NCBI RefSeq assembly: GCF_021134715.1
Contig: NC_060021.1
Location: 9,146,501-9,210,500, forward strand
Direction of reading: 5' to 3'
DNA length: 64,000 bases
DNA from: Daphnia pulex
Taxonomy: Eukaryota > Arthropoda > Branchiopoda > Diplostraca > Daphniidae
Shown here: one piece after another, positions 33,290 to 46,585 of the stretch
Layout: every line of letters begins with the position of its first letter
How positions within the stretch are numbered: position 1 is the stretch's first letter
Position numbers and translations under genes: made by a program
Notes under the pieces: generated by a model
Databases searched by the model: none
Seen by the model: the letters and a program-made list of their open reading frames with translations, nothing else
Told to the model about the DNA's origin: nothing

Positions 33290-36200
33290 ATGGCTGCAAG
33301 TCGAATGAGAAAACTTGCTGCTGGAGGAATTGCCTTAGGTGGAACAGTTGCTCTTGCATCATGGGTTTTTGGAGATGATAATCACACTAAGGTATGTCCT
33401 ACTATTACGATGAAACTGTGAAGCCCTGTTTCATAACCATTCATTTCATCATCCAACAGAAACAATTTGGTCTGCATGTCCATGCTGGTGACTCTCTGAA
33501 GGCACGACCAAATAAGCCTTTCCCAACAAGAAGTGAGCAACTGAAAGCACTTGAAGATGAAGTCTACGATGTCCTTGTAATAGGAGGAGGTGCTACAGGA
33601 GCAGGATGTGCTTTAGATTCAGTTTCTAGAGGTATAATCAACCTAAATTTTGTCACTGGAAATGTGTGGAAACAATCACAGGTTTTAATTATTTTTTTAG
33701 GATTAAAAACAGCAATTGTGGAATTAGATGACTTCAGCTCAGGGACGAGTAGCAGAAGTACAAAGCTGCTCCACGGCGGAGTGCGCTATCTTCAAAAAGC
33801 AATTTTCAATTTAGATATTGAACAATATAGAATGGTTAAGGAGGCCCTTCACGAACGAGCGAATCTATTAGAAATTGCGCCTCATCTTTCTTATCCTCTA
33901 CCTATTGTAAAGTTTTGGAATTAACATTTTATTTCATTTTTTAATGCATTATTAATGCTTTCTCCGATTTCTTTATCTAGATGTTACCGGTTTACAAGTG
34001 GTGGCAAATTCCTTACTACTGGTCTGGAATAAAAAGTATCCGGCTATCTTATCTTTTGGTAAAAATATATTTTTAACAAATTTGTCTTACGTCTTCACCA
34101 GTGTACGATTTGGTCGCTGGTTCTAAATGCATCAAAAGTTCTTACGTATTGAGTAAAGAGAAGGCCATTGAACTGTTTCCGATGCTTCGGAAAGACAAAC
34201 TTTGCGGTGCGATCGTGTACTATGACGGCCAACATAACGATGCTCGAATGAACATTGCCATCGCTTTAACTGCCGCACGCCTTGGTGCTACGGTGGCCAA
34301 TCACGTGAGAGTGGTAAGCATCATCGACTGGTGACTAACAAGAATTTTGGTTAACATTTGACTGAATCCAACAGGTTAGTCTCACGAAAAGTAAAGATAG
34401 TGAAGGCCAAGAAAAGGTATCCGGTGCTCGTGTACGTGACGAGATTACCGGCAAAGAATGGGAAGTCCGAGCCAAGTGTGTCATCAATGCCACGGGACCA
34501 TTCACAGATTCAATCCGAGAAATGGATCAGCAAGCGGTGAACAAAATATGCGCTCCTTCAGCTGGTGTTCACATAGTCTTACCCGATTATTATAGCCCAG
34601 CCAGCATGGGCTTACTTGATCCTTCCACCTCGGACGGACGTGTCATTTTCTTCTTACCTTGGCAGGTACTAATAAAATTTACGAAATAATGTTTACTCAC
34701 GTGACATGACCATTCACTTTTAGAATAGTGTGGTCATGTCAAAGAAAAACGCAAACTTGTGTTGGTTTTCATACAGAATTCATATTTGTTTGTTTTGTTT
34801 TTTAAATAAAATTAGTTAAAAGTTATGTAAAAATTAATTTGTACCGCGTTAGGTCGTCGTCGTGCAAATGAACCTGTATCTTTAAAATCTAATTGATTTT
34901 TTTTTTCTTTCGTCAGGGTTTGACAATCGCTGGAACCACTGATACTCCGTGCGAAGTAACCCACCATCCTAGTCCAACTGAAGCCGATATTGAGTTCATT
35001 CTCGGTGAAATCCGATCGTACTTGAGCCCAGACATTGAAGTTCGTCGTGGTGACGTGCTTTCAGCCTGGAGTGGCATCCGTCCATTAGTTTCCGATCCAA
35101 ATAAGCCAGATTCTCAATCGCTTGTCAGGAACCACATTGTACACGTGAGTGATAGCGGTCTCGTAACAATTGCTGGAGGTAAATGGACGACATACCGTTC
35201 CATGGCCATGGAAACACTAGATGCAGCAGTCAAGACGTGTAACTTGCCAGCTGTTCGAGGTTCAGCTACCGATGGTCTACTCTTGGAGGGAGCTCACGGC
35301 TGGACACCAAGTAAAATATGAAAATATGTTTGTTTTATTTTATTACTTATCTTTTTTTTCATTTTTGCCATTCAGCTATGTTTATTAGATTGGTGCAAGA
35401 TTTCGGGCTGGAGAGTGAGGTAATTAATACAATAAACATGGGTTGTTAAAATTAATTGAAAATTTGTTATTCTAGGTGGCCAAACATTTGTCAGAAACTT
35501 ACGGAGACCGAGCCTTCTCTGTTGCCAAACTGGCTGCATTGACAGGTAAACGGTGGCCGATTGTCGGAAAGCGGTTGCACGAAGAATTTCCTTACATTGA
35601 TGCTGAAGTACGTAGTGACGTTATTTCTATTATCGGGAGTACTAAACACAAGAGATTTTTCGAACAGGTCCGATATGCCGTAAGAGAGTATGCGTGCACT
35701 GCTGTTGACGTGATTGCTCGTCGACTTCGCTTAGCCTTCCTCAATGTTCAGGTACGAGGCCTAACTTTAGCGACTTGCCCATTTCATGAAGCTTGATTTT
35801 TAATTGTTCTTTCACAGGCGGCTGAAGAAGCTCTTCCTAGTATTATTTCTATTATGGCGGAGGAGCTAAAATGGTCGGAAGACGAGCAGAAACGGCAACA
35901 TGCCGAAGCTGTCAAATTTGTTAGAGAAGAAATGGGACAACAAGTCAACCGTCAGAGCCGAGACAAAATCCCAATTAACTTATCGCGTGAAGAAATTTCG
36001 AACTACATCAAACGTTTCCAGGCACTTGATCACGATAAGAAAGGATACATCTCCATTAATGACATTCGTCGAGGACTTAAGGTATGTTCTTGTTTGTACT
36101 ATATTCATCAAATCATCATTTACGATAAGATACCTTTAACCGATTAACGAAAACCGATGGTCTCATGTAATTCGTAAAGGTAATTTTAAAATCCAAAACT

Positions 36201-36913
36201 TATTTCGTTTGACAAGGTTGGAGATTTAATTCCCAACCATGAAATTTCGGGAGAGGAGATACATGCAGCTCTGAATAAAGTCGATTTGCGGTTGAACGGA
36301 CAAACTGATCTTTCAGAGTTCATACAGGTTTCGAAGATTTTAAGAACAGATAATAGATGCAGCTTAGGCAATAGCTTCTTGCTTCTTACTCCTCCTTGGG
36401 TCTTTTTACCGTGTCTTTTGATAAAGGAAATACCTTGTAGTTGGGATATGTTTAGAATGCTTTTGTGGTGAGGTTATTAACCTGCTGTGTTCGTCCTTCT
36501 TATTTGGTCTTTTTTCCCTTCTCTTCTGTGTAGCGTCAAGGTGAGAGCATTTCGGGTACCATGATGCACGAGATCCTGCGAGAGGTGGACGTCAACTCGA
36601 ACGGTTTGGTTGAGCTGGACGAATTTCTTCAGGTGGATTTAACTAAATTTTAAAAGCTTTACTAACTGTCTCCTTACTTCCTTGCCCTGGTGCATTCTGC
36701 TTGCTCTACTGTAGCCTTTTTTTTTTCAATCGTCTTAGTGAACAATTTAACTATTATTTTTTTTTTAAATTGCAGCTGATGGCCTGTATAAAATCTGGTC
36801 GCGTAACCAACTCGCGCTTTGACCAATTGGCACAAGAAGCACAGAAAAATGCTGAAGAAGAGGAAGCCAAGAGGAAAGCTATTCCTGTTGATCGCAGTGG
36901 AGGAGGAGTTTAG
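33290..36913 (+). CDS. GPD2: Mitochondrial FAD-dependent glycerol-3-phosphate dehydrogenase
   Basis: This enzyme oxidises glycerol-3-phosphate to DHAP on the outer face of the inner membrane and feeds electrons to ubiquinone. Exons: 33290-33391, 33460-33631, 33701-33906, 33981-34035, 34102-34313, 34375-34665, 34917-35310, 35376-35419, 35476-35607, 35668-35751, 35818-36081, then 36217-36327 or 36534-36632, then 36776-36913. This gives 734 or 730 residues (human 727). The N-terminus has a mitochondrial presequence with a hydrophobic stretch. The FAD site is VIGGGATGAG. Other landmarks are TSSRSTKLLHGGVRYLQ, YDGQHNDARMN, INATGPFTDS and GTTDTP. The C-terminal calcium-binding region has EF-hand loops DHDKKGYISIND and, per exon choice, DVNSNGLVELDE or DLRLNGQTDLSE. 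The end reads PVDRSGGGV, as in human. Confidence 0.96.
36217..36327 (+). CDS. GPD2: GPD2 alternative EF-hand exon A
   Basis: A 37-codon exon, phase 0 at both ends, between a GACAAG acceptor and a CAG/GTTTCG donor. It encodes a helix-loop-helix with loop DLRLNGQTDLSE. Position 3 of the loop is Arg instead of an acidic or amide ligand, so calcium binding should be weak or absent. It is homologous to exon B at 36534-36632 and probably used in its place. Confidence 0.7.
36534..36632 (+). CDS. GPD2: GPD2 alternative EF-hand exon B
   Basis: A 33-codon exon, phase 0 at both ends. Its loop DVNSNGLVELDE has canonical ligands at positions 1, 3, 5, 9 and 12. Measured from the preceding exon, its length equals that of the human second EF-hand segment exactly, so this is the ancestral-type version. 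Confidence 0.8.
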
Positions 36914-37844
36914 GTAGTCTGAGATGCTTTTTAAAATAATTTAGGTTGAATTTGCGGCTACCACCGTTTCGCGTTACACCTATATGACAAAATCCCCTCT
37001 CCTTTTTTTAAAATCATTGAACTCATCGGTTAGTTAGTCGTTTTTCTCTACTAGCTGTACTATTTAATTACTTTATTCCCCGATACTTTTATCCCTTTTT
37101 CGTACTGATCCGTACTTCAAAAAACTTATGGGATAAATCGGCCACAGAAAATAACATCTATCGATTCGAACAAAGCCAAAGTATTTCATCCGTTTTTCTC
37201 TCGATTGGTTGTGCGAAGTGTTTTTTACTTAACTTAATAATTCACTGTTATTATTCCTAAATAGTCTGCACAGTGAGATCCACAACGCAACGCATACGTA
37301 TTTCTGGTTCTCCATAATCGTTTCAGATAGTTCGTTGTAGTTCCTAGCAGGTCTATTCAGTGTAGCTTCTTTTTCATTGTTGCCTGTTTTTGTATTTGTC
37401 TCTCTATTAGTAATAAATAGACGTTTGAAATCCCTAGGAAACTTTTAACGCAAAAGTGTAAGTACTTATATAGCTTAAATAGATCGGACTTTTAGCTGTA
37501 ACCTTTAGAATAGAACACAGCCGTGAAGCCAATGTTGAATGACGATTTAAATGACGAACTTTAGAACGAAATGGAAAATGAGTTGTGATTGATCTAGGTT
37601 AACAAATTCTGTCTCGAGTTCTACTTTCAAGGAGCATTCCTAAGAATAAAATGAAAATTATTCAGCAGTAAAAACTATCATTGTGTAAATTTGTTTTAAA
37701 TCAGCATTGTATTGTTTCATTATGCTGGATTGTTTAACATGTAATATGATGAGGTGAGAAACCTCGTTGAAGCGGGCATTGGACTGGCCAAATTTTCCGT
37801 TTGAACTTAAAAAGTTTATAAACGCAAGCCTGCTTGATAATTAA
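36914..37844. other. 3' flanks of GPD2 and CHORDC1
   Basis: Convergent 3' ends. No coding region is supported. AATAAA-type signals occur near 37411 and 37645 on the plus strand. Confidence 0.5.
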
Positions 37845-39262
37845 TCAGAGATCACTTAGATCCAACACATCGACTTTGGGCAGATTTTCTTCGGTTTCTT
37901 GTTTCTTTTTCTCATCTTCTACCGCTGCTTCCACTGGTACTTGACGAGGTATATCCAATTTATTCCACGACATGGGTTCAGCTTTCTTGAGTTTGATTTC
38001 AACTTTGTTCGGTGTATATGTAACACTACTGTTCACAGTATCGATAATCTATCGAAACGAAATTGTGGTAATCGGATTCATATAAACAAGTTTAAACAGG
38101 CTGTACTTACTCCGCGCAATTCAATGTCAGAGTTATAGGATGGTCCGCCAGCAAGAAGATTGATTCTGACACGTAAACGGATTGGATTCACCTCAACATA
38201 AGTCAAGGATTCGTTGGTAGGATCGGGTTTTTTGCAGTAAATGTTGACAATTACGTGTGTTCCAGTTTGCATCCAATCTTGCCGACATTGAACTGATTTC
38301 TTGATTTGCTCCTCCTAGTCAAAAGGCATGGCACCGGTAAATTTCAATACTCGATTCGAAACTAAACAAATCCTATTATAAAAATTTACTTTTTCAGTTT
38401 TCCAGACGTGTGTTCCAGTTGAACAACCTTCTTGGTCTAAAAATGCTTGAAAATCGCTGGTTCGTCGAGTGCAACACGTCCAGTACTTGAGTCCTTCATG
38501 AAAGATGGGTACGCCAGCGTGATACGTACATGTTGAATCGTTACTAGACTCATTCACATACGTCTGGGGTAAAAAGTAATAGATGAACTGCAGTCTTCAT
38601 ATTATTGGAATATGTATCAGAAAAGTTACCTGCTTACAACCTCCATTCTTGCAAGATGCGCCAACTCTGATTCCATCGGACGTAAAGTTATTTTCTACTA
38701 TTTGACTTGAGTTGTCAATGGCTTTAACTTTTTCCAATTCTTGTTGAAGACTAGCACTAATTGAGTATTTCAGTTTGATTAGAGGGGATTCAAAAGGAGG
38801 CCTCAGCAATGATGATGGCTTTATTGGTTCAGGAGCTTTATATTCAATTACTTCACTTGCTTTAGATTTATCAACTTCTGGTTTTTCTGGCTCTACAGGC
38901 TTCTCACCATTATGGGCTGATCTTGAACACCCCTATTGAAACCAAAGATTTGAATTGATAATGCAAATTCTATTGAATTATTTAGACTTAATATTTACTT
39001 TTATGTTGAGGAATTCTGTAAAATCTGTGCATTTTTTCTTACAACAAGACCACCCTTTGTAAGCATCATGGAAAAATGGAGCTCCAGGATGATGAATGCA
39101 AGCATCTGTAAGAAATAATCTTTTATTAAATATTAATTGAGTTGTTGCAAGAACATTTTAATTGTTAAGCTTGAATTTATAACTCATACCATCGCCATTT
39201 TGATCTGGATTAAATCTTTTTCCGCATCCTCTGTTGTAACACAGAGAGCCTTCAGATGACAT
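37845..39262 (-). CDS. CHORDC1: CHORD-containing protein 1 (morgana), HSP90 cochaperone
   Basis: This cochaperone binds HSP90 in an ADP-dependent way and restrains ROCK kinases and centrosome amplification. Six exons, 39190-39262, 38999-39105, 38630-38932, 38390-38563, 38111-38314 and 37845-38048, encode 354 residues. Two CHORD zinc domains are present. The first runs from [17 protein letters not shown] through [19 protein letters not shown] to GCSRSAH. The second has [54 protein letters not shown] (p23-like) domain follows at about residues 215-315 ([41 protein letters not shown]). The C-terminus is acidic. All parts expected in the family are intact. Confidence 0.96.
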
Positions 39263-39679
39263 TTTGAAAGATTTTCGCGTAAAATTTCTAGATTAAAAAT
39301 TGCGAAGTCTTTTAATATCAACAACGACACGATAGTATGGTCGCATGTCCAAACTTCGAAACATTTTATATAGAAGGAAAATAAATAATTATTTAATTTT
39401 AAATTTACCTACACGATTATTGATATTAATCAATAAAATTATTTCGATTGATTGATGTAGAAAACTGTTTATAACCGGTGAAAAGTTGAAACCGTTTGAA
39501 ACTTTTGGCAGAACTTGAGTTGAATGGGACGGCTACAGACGACTCCAGAAAGATTTGTGTATCAAAAAGGCGACACAGCTAGAGACACCTAGCGGTTTTC
39601 ATAAGCAACGGTTCTAGAAAAATCTAGAAAAGTTATTTTTACTCTCAGCGCCCTATTTTCCGTTTTCAAGTCAACTGAA

Positions 39680-39865
39680 ATGCAAACGTTTGGTAAATTA
39701 ATAGATTCTTCTCAATCTGCCAATGTTTACGTTTATCCTTTTCTTTTAGAACCAGTAATTTCCGAAATTACCCAATTCGCCTCGAAGGTTAGTTACATGG
39801 CCTAATGGTACTATAATGGTAATATTCAGGATGATTTTTATCCTCAACTCGACGATAGCGGATAG
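39680..39865 (+). CDS. Possible tiny two-exon ORF opposite CHORDC1
   Basis: ATG at 39680 opens 36 codons (MQTFGKLIDSSQSANVYVY...) to a GT donor at 39788. A 42-bp intron would lead to 39830 and a stop at 39865, with an AATAAA-like signal just after. The product would be 47 residues with no family that I recognise. Other acceptors downstream give different tails. It could equally be an untranslated exon of the Sp gene or nothing. Confidence 0.15.
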
Positions 39866-41909
39866 CCCGATAGGATTGTAAAAATAAAATGTTGCGATTT
39901 CCCACCATCTGTGATTGGCGCTAGTTGATGTCGCCCCATTTCCCTTTGATAGCTACATACCGCGCGATTTACGTGGAAAAGTACAAATTAAAATGCGGAT
40001 CTTGGAGCACGTTTACCGCTTACAGGTTTGTATCATAACGGAATGTTGTGTCAAACGTGCCTGCAAAATGTATCAGACATTCAGTTGCGTAAACCGGTGG
40101 AAGAACCACCGTCTGACCACACCGCAACCTGAAAAGTCGGAAGTAAAAGAAAAGTGGGGAACAGCGAGACAGATAATGACAGGGGAGGAGAGAGAGAGTC
40201 GAATAGAAAGTGGGTGGGGTCGTGTGTGTAGCCGTTGTGCTCGTTTCGTAAAAGAGAGTACCGTTCGCCCTCTTTCCTCTCCATGACCCAGCCCATCCGC
40301 CTGTTTTATTTCTTTTTCTACCAGGGACGACATGTCGGAAACAGCTTGGTTGGTCTGTGTAACACACCCTTCGGCCGCCCTTTCACATTTCTACCTCCCC
40401 CTCAGAGGTCGGCGATAGAAAGAAACTTCCGCCAACAGGCGCCCTATCGCCATCGGCAAGAAAAAGCAACACGCCTTCCTAAGAAATGGTCATATTTTCG
40501 AAACGGTTCCAGTGCACGAAACAAAACACCTACACAGTTTTCTACTCCTTAGAGCTACCTTTTATCCTGTTGTCAACAGAAGATATTGGAATGTTCATTC
40601 AGGACGCATCACATTTTTTTTAATATTTATGTAATGCATCTCCAATGTCACGAACCGCTATATGCGACAAATAAAAAACAAAAAACAACCGGGTCACACA
40701 TCTGGGGCTTTCCATTAAAATTTCCCCTCTCACACAGGTGCACTTGTTCATACAGGAATTGTAGCCGAGTGAAATCTTTCAGTCTACCCGGAATTAGATC
40801 GTTCCATTTACATATAAGTTCGTACAGCGCGCGCTACAATTTTCTTTTTTTTTCTTGTTTTTATCCACACAACCGGGCAGCTGTCTATGCCACTAGCCAA
40901 AAAAAAAATTCGAGACAGGGGCCAATGAACGCGGGTACCACCCCACGGGGAGGCTTTCATCTCACCCTACTCCCACCCATTTCCCCCTTCTCCCTCCTTC
41001 TCCTTCCCTCCCCCGCAGCACTATCAAATGAAGAGAAACAGGCCAGGCCACTCCGATTCTCACTTAACGGCTTTCAGTTTACTGCTTTGCTCGCCAGATG
41101 GCTATTTTAGGTCACTGGATTTTGTTCTTTTACAGGCTTTCTAACCTTTATTTCCGTTCAAAGCTGAATTCTAAATCGTAATTTCTATTTTAAGCAAACT
41201 TTTCTTCCAAATAGAAACATTAATTCAGTTTAATATTCTAAATCAAACCGATTTATAATTCAGGAAATATTGGAAGCTTAGTAGAGTGGTCGGGCCGGGC
41301 GATTGTATTTAGCATTGATGGCAGTTTTTGGGGGAATGGAATGGGGGCTTCACAGAAAGTGAAGCTCTCCTCCCATAGTCCCATTGTTACGCCCCATACG
41401 CATCGACTCGTCCTCTCTTTTCCCTCTGCCAACAATTTTATCGCATCGTTCAGTTTTCACCGGGAAAAATAAAGAAAAAAAGGCAACGTTCGTACAACTG
41501 GACCGTGATCATCTAGCCCCAGTTGCATCTCTTCTCTCATTTGGGTGAGTTGACGCAACGTTTATTGTTTCTTACTTTGTGCCATATACCATAGCGCTGT
41601 GTGTGCGTCGTCGAGCTGTTTACAGGGCAGGGACAAGGGCGAGGCCAAACTTCCAGCGGCGTCCCTCCCTTTTCCTCCCCTCCTCCCCTTGATTCCCCCC
41701 CTCAATGTTTGGGAGGCTGTTCACCTTGCTGATTCTGCACACATAATCTGAACGATTCTACTATTGAGGAACTGTTGAACGACATTGCACGTGGATTTTG
41801 TGCTGTGCCCATCCGTGAGACTAAACATAATTTCGTGTTGACAAAAAGTAGTAGGCTCAATTCCTCGCTTTTCGTGTCCTAGTTTTTTTGTGACTAATCA
41901 TCTCCCTTT
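39866..41909. other. Upstream region of the Sp-type factor
   Basis: About 2 kb without a supported coding region. It is richer in C and polypyrimidine tracts than the rest of the window (for example 40970-41015 and 41640-41700), as expected for a promoter and leader exons. A GGTGAGT donor-like site at 41544 may end an untranslated first exon. Confidence 0.45.
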
Positions 41910-43417
41910 ATGGCGGGATGTTTTACTTCTATGGTTCAACCTGCCATGGCCACAACAACTCCTTCCAAAGTGAAGTGTGAGACTCAATCTACTGACGATG
42001 AGGTCTATATTATGAAATAGTTTATGCTATATTGTTTAAACACTGTGGTGTTACTCAAGTAGTGTTTCTGTTGGGCCGTACCCATTCCTTATCAACACTG
42101 ATTGTTATCTTTATTTTTCTAGGAACGTTCAGAAGTCTTGTCACTCACCGTGACGGCTAAGAAGAAGAGGAAAGTGGGTGGTGCCGGAGAAGCCAAAGGG
42201 GGGGCACCTCCCCCCACCCTGATGAAGGCTACCAACTTGCAGGGCCAAGTGCTAACTCCGGCCCAACTTCAAAGTCTACTCCAACAAGTATATAGATAGC
42301 AACCCTTGACTAGGTTTTAATTACTCACTAAACCTTTTTTTTTCATCGATTTTCTTAGGCTGGTGTTGCTAATGGGGAAATACAGCAAAATGGAACTATT
42401 GCTACAAATACCCAAAACACTCAGTCACAGGCTCAGTCCAAAACTGTCAGTGTTAGTCCTTCCAATATTCTTTCATTGCAAGGACTGCAAGGGCAAATTA
42501 TACAGGTTCTTAGCTTCATTTAATTATTTATATAATTAAAAATGACACCATCTGTTTATTTTAGACTGCACAGGGTGCACAGTTGTTGACATCTGGATCC
42601 AACAACAGTGCTGCAAGCGGAGGAGTTCAATACAGCATGTCACCTGCTTTCCAAACAGTGACCATTGATGGTCAAGAGGCCATCTTCATCCCAACAGGAG
42701 GGGGAGGGCAACAGGTGCAGATTGGTCACAATCAGGCTCTCTTGACATCCAATGGGCAAATCATCCGTGCCCCTACCAACCAGGCCCAGTCCTTACCCTT
42801 CACACTACAAAATGTTGGTGTACAATCAGGATCCCAAGGTGTGACAGTACGAACAGCCGGTGGTATGCAGCAAGTTCTCCAACTACCTATGCAGCAGACT
42901 GCTACCATTTCTGTGCAAGTGCCAGTCTCTACTGCTAATGGCCAAACAGTTTACCAGACATTACAGCTTCCTGTTCAGATGATATCTAGTGGTATACCTG
43001 GTCTGATGCAAGGAGGGACTCAAATGCAAGTTTTATCCCCTTTACAGGTAATTATTGACGCAACTCCGTTTTTAAGATTGTTAATAGCTTTAATTACTTC
43101 ATTTGGATTGCTACTAGGTGCCCCAGCAACAGCAGTATGCGCAAATAATCAACGCCAATGGACAGATCCAGACTGTGCAAATAGCTAATTTGTCACAGAT
43201 GGGTACGACAACGTTGTTGAGTCCTGGCGGCCAACAGCAGCAGCAACAGCAACAACAAACGACAACAACAAATAATTCTAATAGTAGTAACAATGCGTCG
43301 GGACCTTCGACCGTCACTATAACGCAGTCAAATGACGGCGCCCTGCAAATTAGCACGGTGGAAAATGGGTCTGGCGCGGGTAGCAATAACCAGTCGACCA
43401 ACCAAAGTGCCAATGCT

Positions 43418-43448
<31 letters not shown>

Positions 43449-44883
43449 TTCAAAATGTATCGCAACAGATTACTATTGCAGGTATTTTTCAGGTTTTTAT
43501 TTTATTTTTGCGAGTCAAATTTTTTGTTTACACATTTTTCTCATTTCTTCTTAGGTCTATCAGGAGGAAGTAACCAGCTAACAATGATACCAGCGTCTAG
43601 CCTTTCAGGATTGACACGAATGCAAACTGGATCCAATTTATTGCAGGGTTTCCCTATCCAGAATATCCCCGGATTGGGTAATGTCCAAGTGATACCAGCC
43701 TCTAGCCTCCAAGCCCTTACAGGCCAACAGACAATTTCAACAGTTTCCCAACAGTCTCAGCCAGTTCTTCCTCCAGGAACTCAAATAATAGGTATTTCCC
43801 CTACCAGCTATTGTTTAGATATAGGGCTAATAAATTAGCTACCCGAGAAGCCTCTTTGAATATGAACTAAATGAGACTTTTTTAGCTGCCTCTTCTTTAG
43901 GGCAGCAACTTCAACAGGACCCCAACGACCCGACAAAATGGCAGGTTGTTACAACGGGCACACCACAGGCTACCCAATTAGTAACTGTGGCATCAGCCCC
44001 TACTACCTCAAGTGGGCAGCTAGCGTCACCTACACCAGCAGAGGGGACAATGGAAGTGGTTATGACTTCCGATTCATCCACTCCTGCAGCTAACAACTCC
44101 AGTCCCGCTAAACCCCGCCTTCGTCGTGTCGCATGCACTTGTCCAAATTGCAAAGATGGTGAAGGGAAACAGTAAGAATATTTTGTAGTACTTGTAGCAC
44201 GAAAAAGCAATCGACCTAAAATATTTCCTTTATCAAGGGTCGGCGAGAACAAGCGGAAAATTCATATTTGCCACCATCAAGGCTGTGGGAAAGTGTATGG
44301 TAAGACGTCTCATTTGCGTGCTCACCTAAGGTGGCACTCAGGTGATCGACCGTTTGTTTGTTCGTGGTATTATTGTGGTAAACGGTTTACGAGATCCGAC
44401 GAACTTCAGGTAAATGTCTTCATAACTTTAACGTTTCAACTATGGGTTAAAATAACCGTTTTTCTTTCTTCCTTTTTTTTTTATAGAGACACAGGCGAAC
44501 TCATACGGGGGAGAAACGCTTTCAATGCCCAGAATGTGGTAAACGTTTCATGCGAAGCGACCATCTTTCAAAACACATCAAGACTCACTCCAAATTACGT
44601 GGGGTAGGTTACTTGTGTTGGTACTTGTATAAATCAAATCAAGTATATAAATGTGATATTTTAGCATGTTCAGTCGGATGTTGCTGTGGACGGAGCGACC
44701 CAGATTGTATTTGCTGAACCATTGGAAGAGGGAGAAGATGGTCGAGAGGAAGAGGAAGAAGACGCAGAAGGTGAAGAAGGTGAAGACGGAGCCTCATCGG
44801 ATGGGGACGAGAAGATGCTCATTATCCCTGGCGACGCTGTCGATGCCTCTGCTGTCGGTAACGAGTCTCAGATTGACGGATAA
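41910..44883 (+). CDS. Sp: Sp1-4-type zinc-finger transcription factor
   Basis: Ten exons, 41910-42002, 42123-42287, 42359-42505, 42565-43047, 43118-43481, 43555-43791, 43886-44171, 44238-44409, 44487-44603 and 44665-44883, encode 760 residues. It binds GC/GT boxes in promoters. The order is a short N-terminus, a basic nuclear-localisation motif AKKKRKV, long Gln-rich activation regions (two CAA/CAG tracts at 43234-43256 and 43419-43447), a Buttonhead box [17 protein letters not shown], and three C2H2 fingers. Base-contact residues are those of Sp factors: KTSHLRA, RSDELQR and RSDHLSK. The tail is very acidic ([15 protein letters not shown]). The Q-rich regions and Btd box fit the Sp1-4 group (Drosophila Spps) better than Sp5 or Btd. 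Confidence 0.93.
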
Positions 44884-45404
44884 AGAAACCAACTGTATGT
44901 AGCATTCCTCTCTCATTGCGTCTCCTCCACCAAAGTCCACTTGCTCTGTGTGTATGTCTTTATTTTCTTTGCTATTATTCATTGGCTTTAGAGTGGTTAT
45001 AGGGAGTTGGGAGCAAGAGCTTTAATTCATAACTAACATCTGGCGAATTATAATTCTAATATTCGATAATATGAGACGACTGCTCTCGATATATTATGTG
45101 TATGTTCCAAAACGACAAAATTGGACATTTTGACTTATACTGTGGTTAATTACTCTGCATATTTTTTTGAGTATTACCCATTTACCCAATTTGTTTGTAA
45201 ACGGAAGGCCTTATTCACAATTTTTTAGACTTGGAATTGAAAATAAAAGTTGAACAGTTTACATGCAATTGTACTTAATGAATAAAGATATTTTCAGAAG
45301 GGAAATAATTTTGTATTCTCAACCCAGATAGAGAATTAATCAAACAGTGGAATGGTGACGAGTCAGTTCATTATAACTTGTCCCAGGTCCCAATAAAACA
45401 ATCT
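44884..45404. other. 3' flanks of the Sp factor and SEC61B
   Basis: Convergent 3' untranslated regions with AATAAA signals on the plus strand near 45242 and 45280. No coding region seen. Confidence 0.5.
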
Positions 45405-45916
<512 letters not shown>

Positions 45917-46585
45917 TATAAGGTGTTTTCAATTAGTCGTCTTTAACAAGCAACCTGACTGACACCGTATCTGGCTTGAATGTGAAACGTTAAACTTCCA
46001 ACGCCGCTTCTGCCTTCCTGCGTGTAGCGGCTTTAGCTGTCAACGTCACCAGTGAAATAAGTGCCATCTATTCCAGAAACTCTAAGCTTCTCAACAAAAC
46101 AACTTTAATACAAGGACGGTAGGTGGCGTTTTTCCTCTTGGGTGCTTGCATGATGCCTTTTTGTGAGGGCCCGCCGGCCCGTAGGAAATGGAGATAAATA
46201 AAATGGACGATTAAGTTAGTCCACTTAAGTCTATTTTTCATCTCGGACAGAAGGTGTTTTTGTAATCACAAAAAGGCAGCAGAGACATCTTACATGTCGA
46301 GATAAATATTGTGCCATTTTGAACAAATTTACCATGTCTTTTTTTTTATAAATGTGCGTTTTCGATGTGGTTCCGAATTTTACCGTTGCAAGCGTGCCTG
46401 TCTGCGTCTGTCGTCTCATGGTCGTCTTGCCTATGGACTGGTAGCACAAGGCACGAGACGAAGCACGTGAAGCAAAACTTCGGAGTCGTGTGGTGAAACC
46501 ATTAATAATTCTTACCAGAATCTTTCCGCATTGCTTAACACAAGTGTCGAAAGAGTTTTTAAAAATCTGTGTATCAAGTAACATC
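45917..46585. promoter_or_regulatory. Shared divergent region of SEC61B and RNase H1
   Basis: A 669-bp gap between opposite start codons. No coding region is supported. I looked here for an RNase H1 presequence or hybrid-binding domain and found none. Confidence 0.45.

Noticed and set aside
39915-40030. Open stretch reading VDVAPFPFDSYIPRDLRGK before a GT site
   Set aside because: Looks protein-like, but no upstream start or in-phase exon could be joined to it, and no family was recognised.
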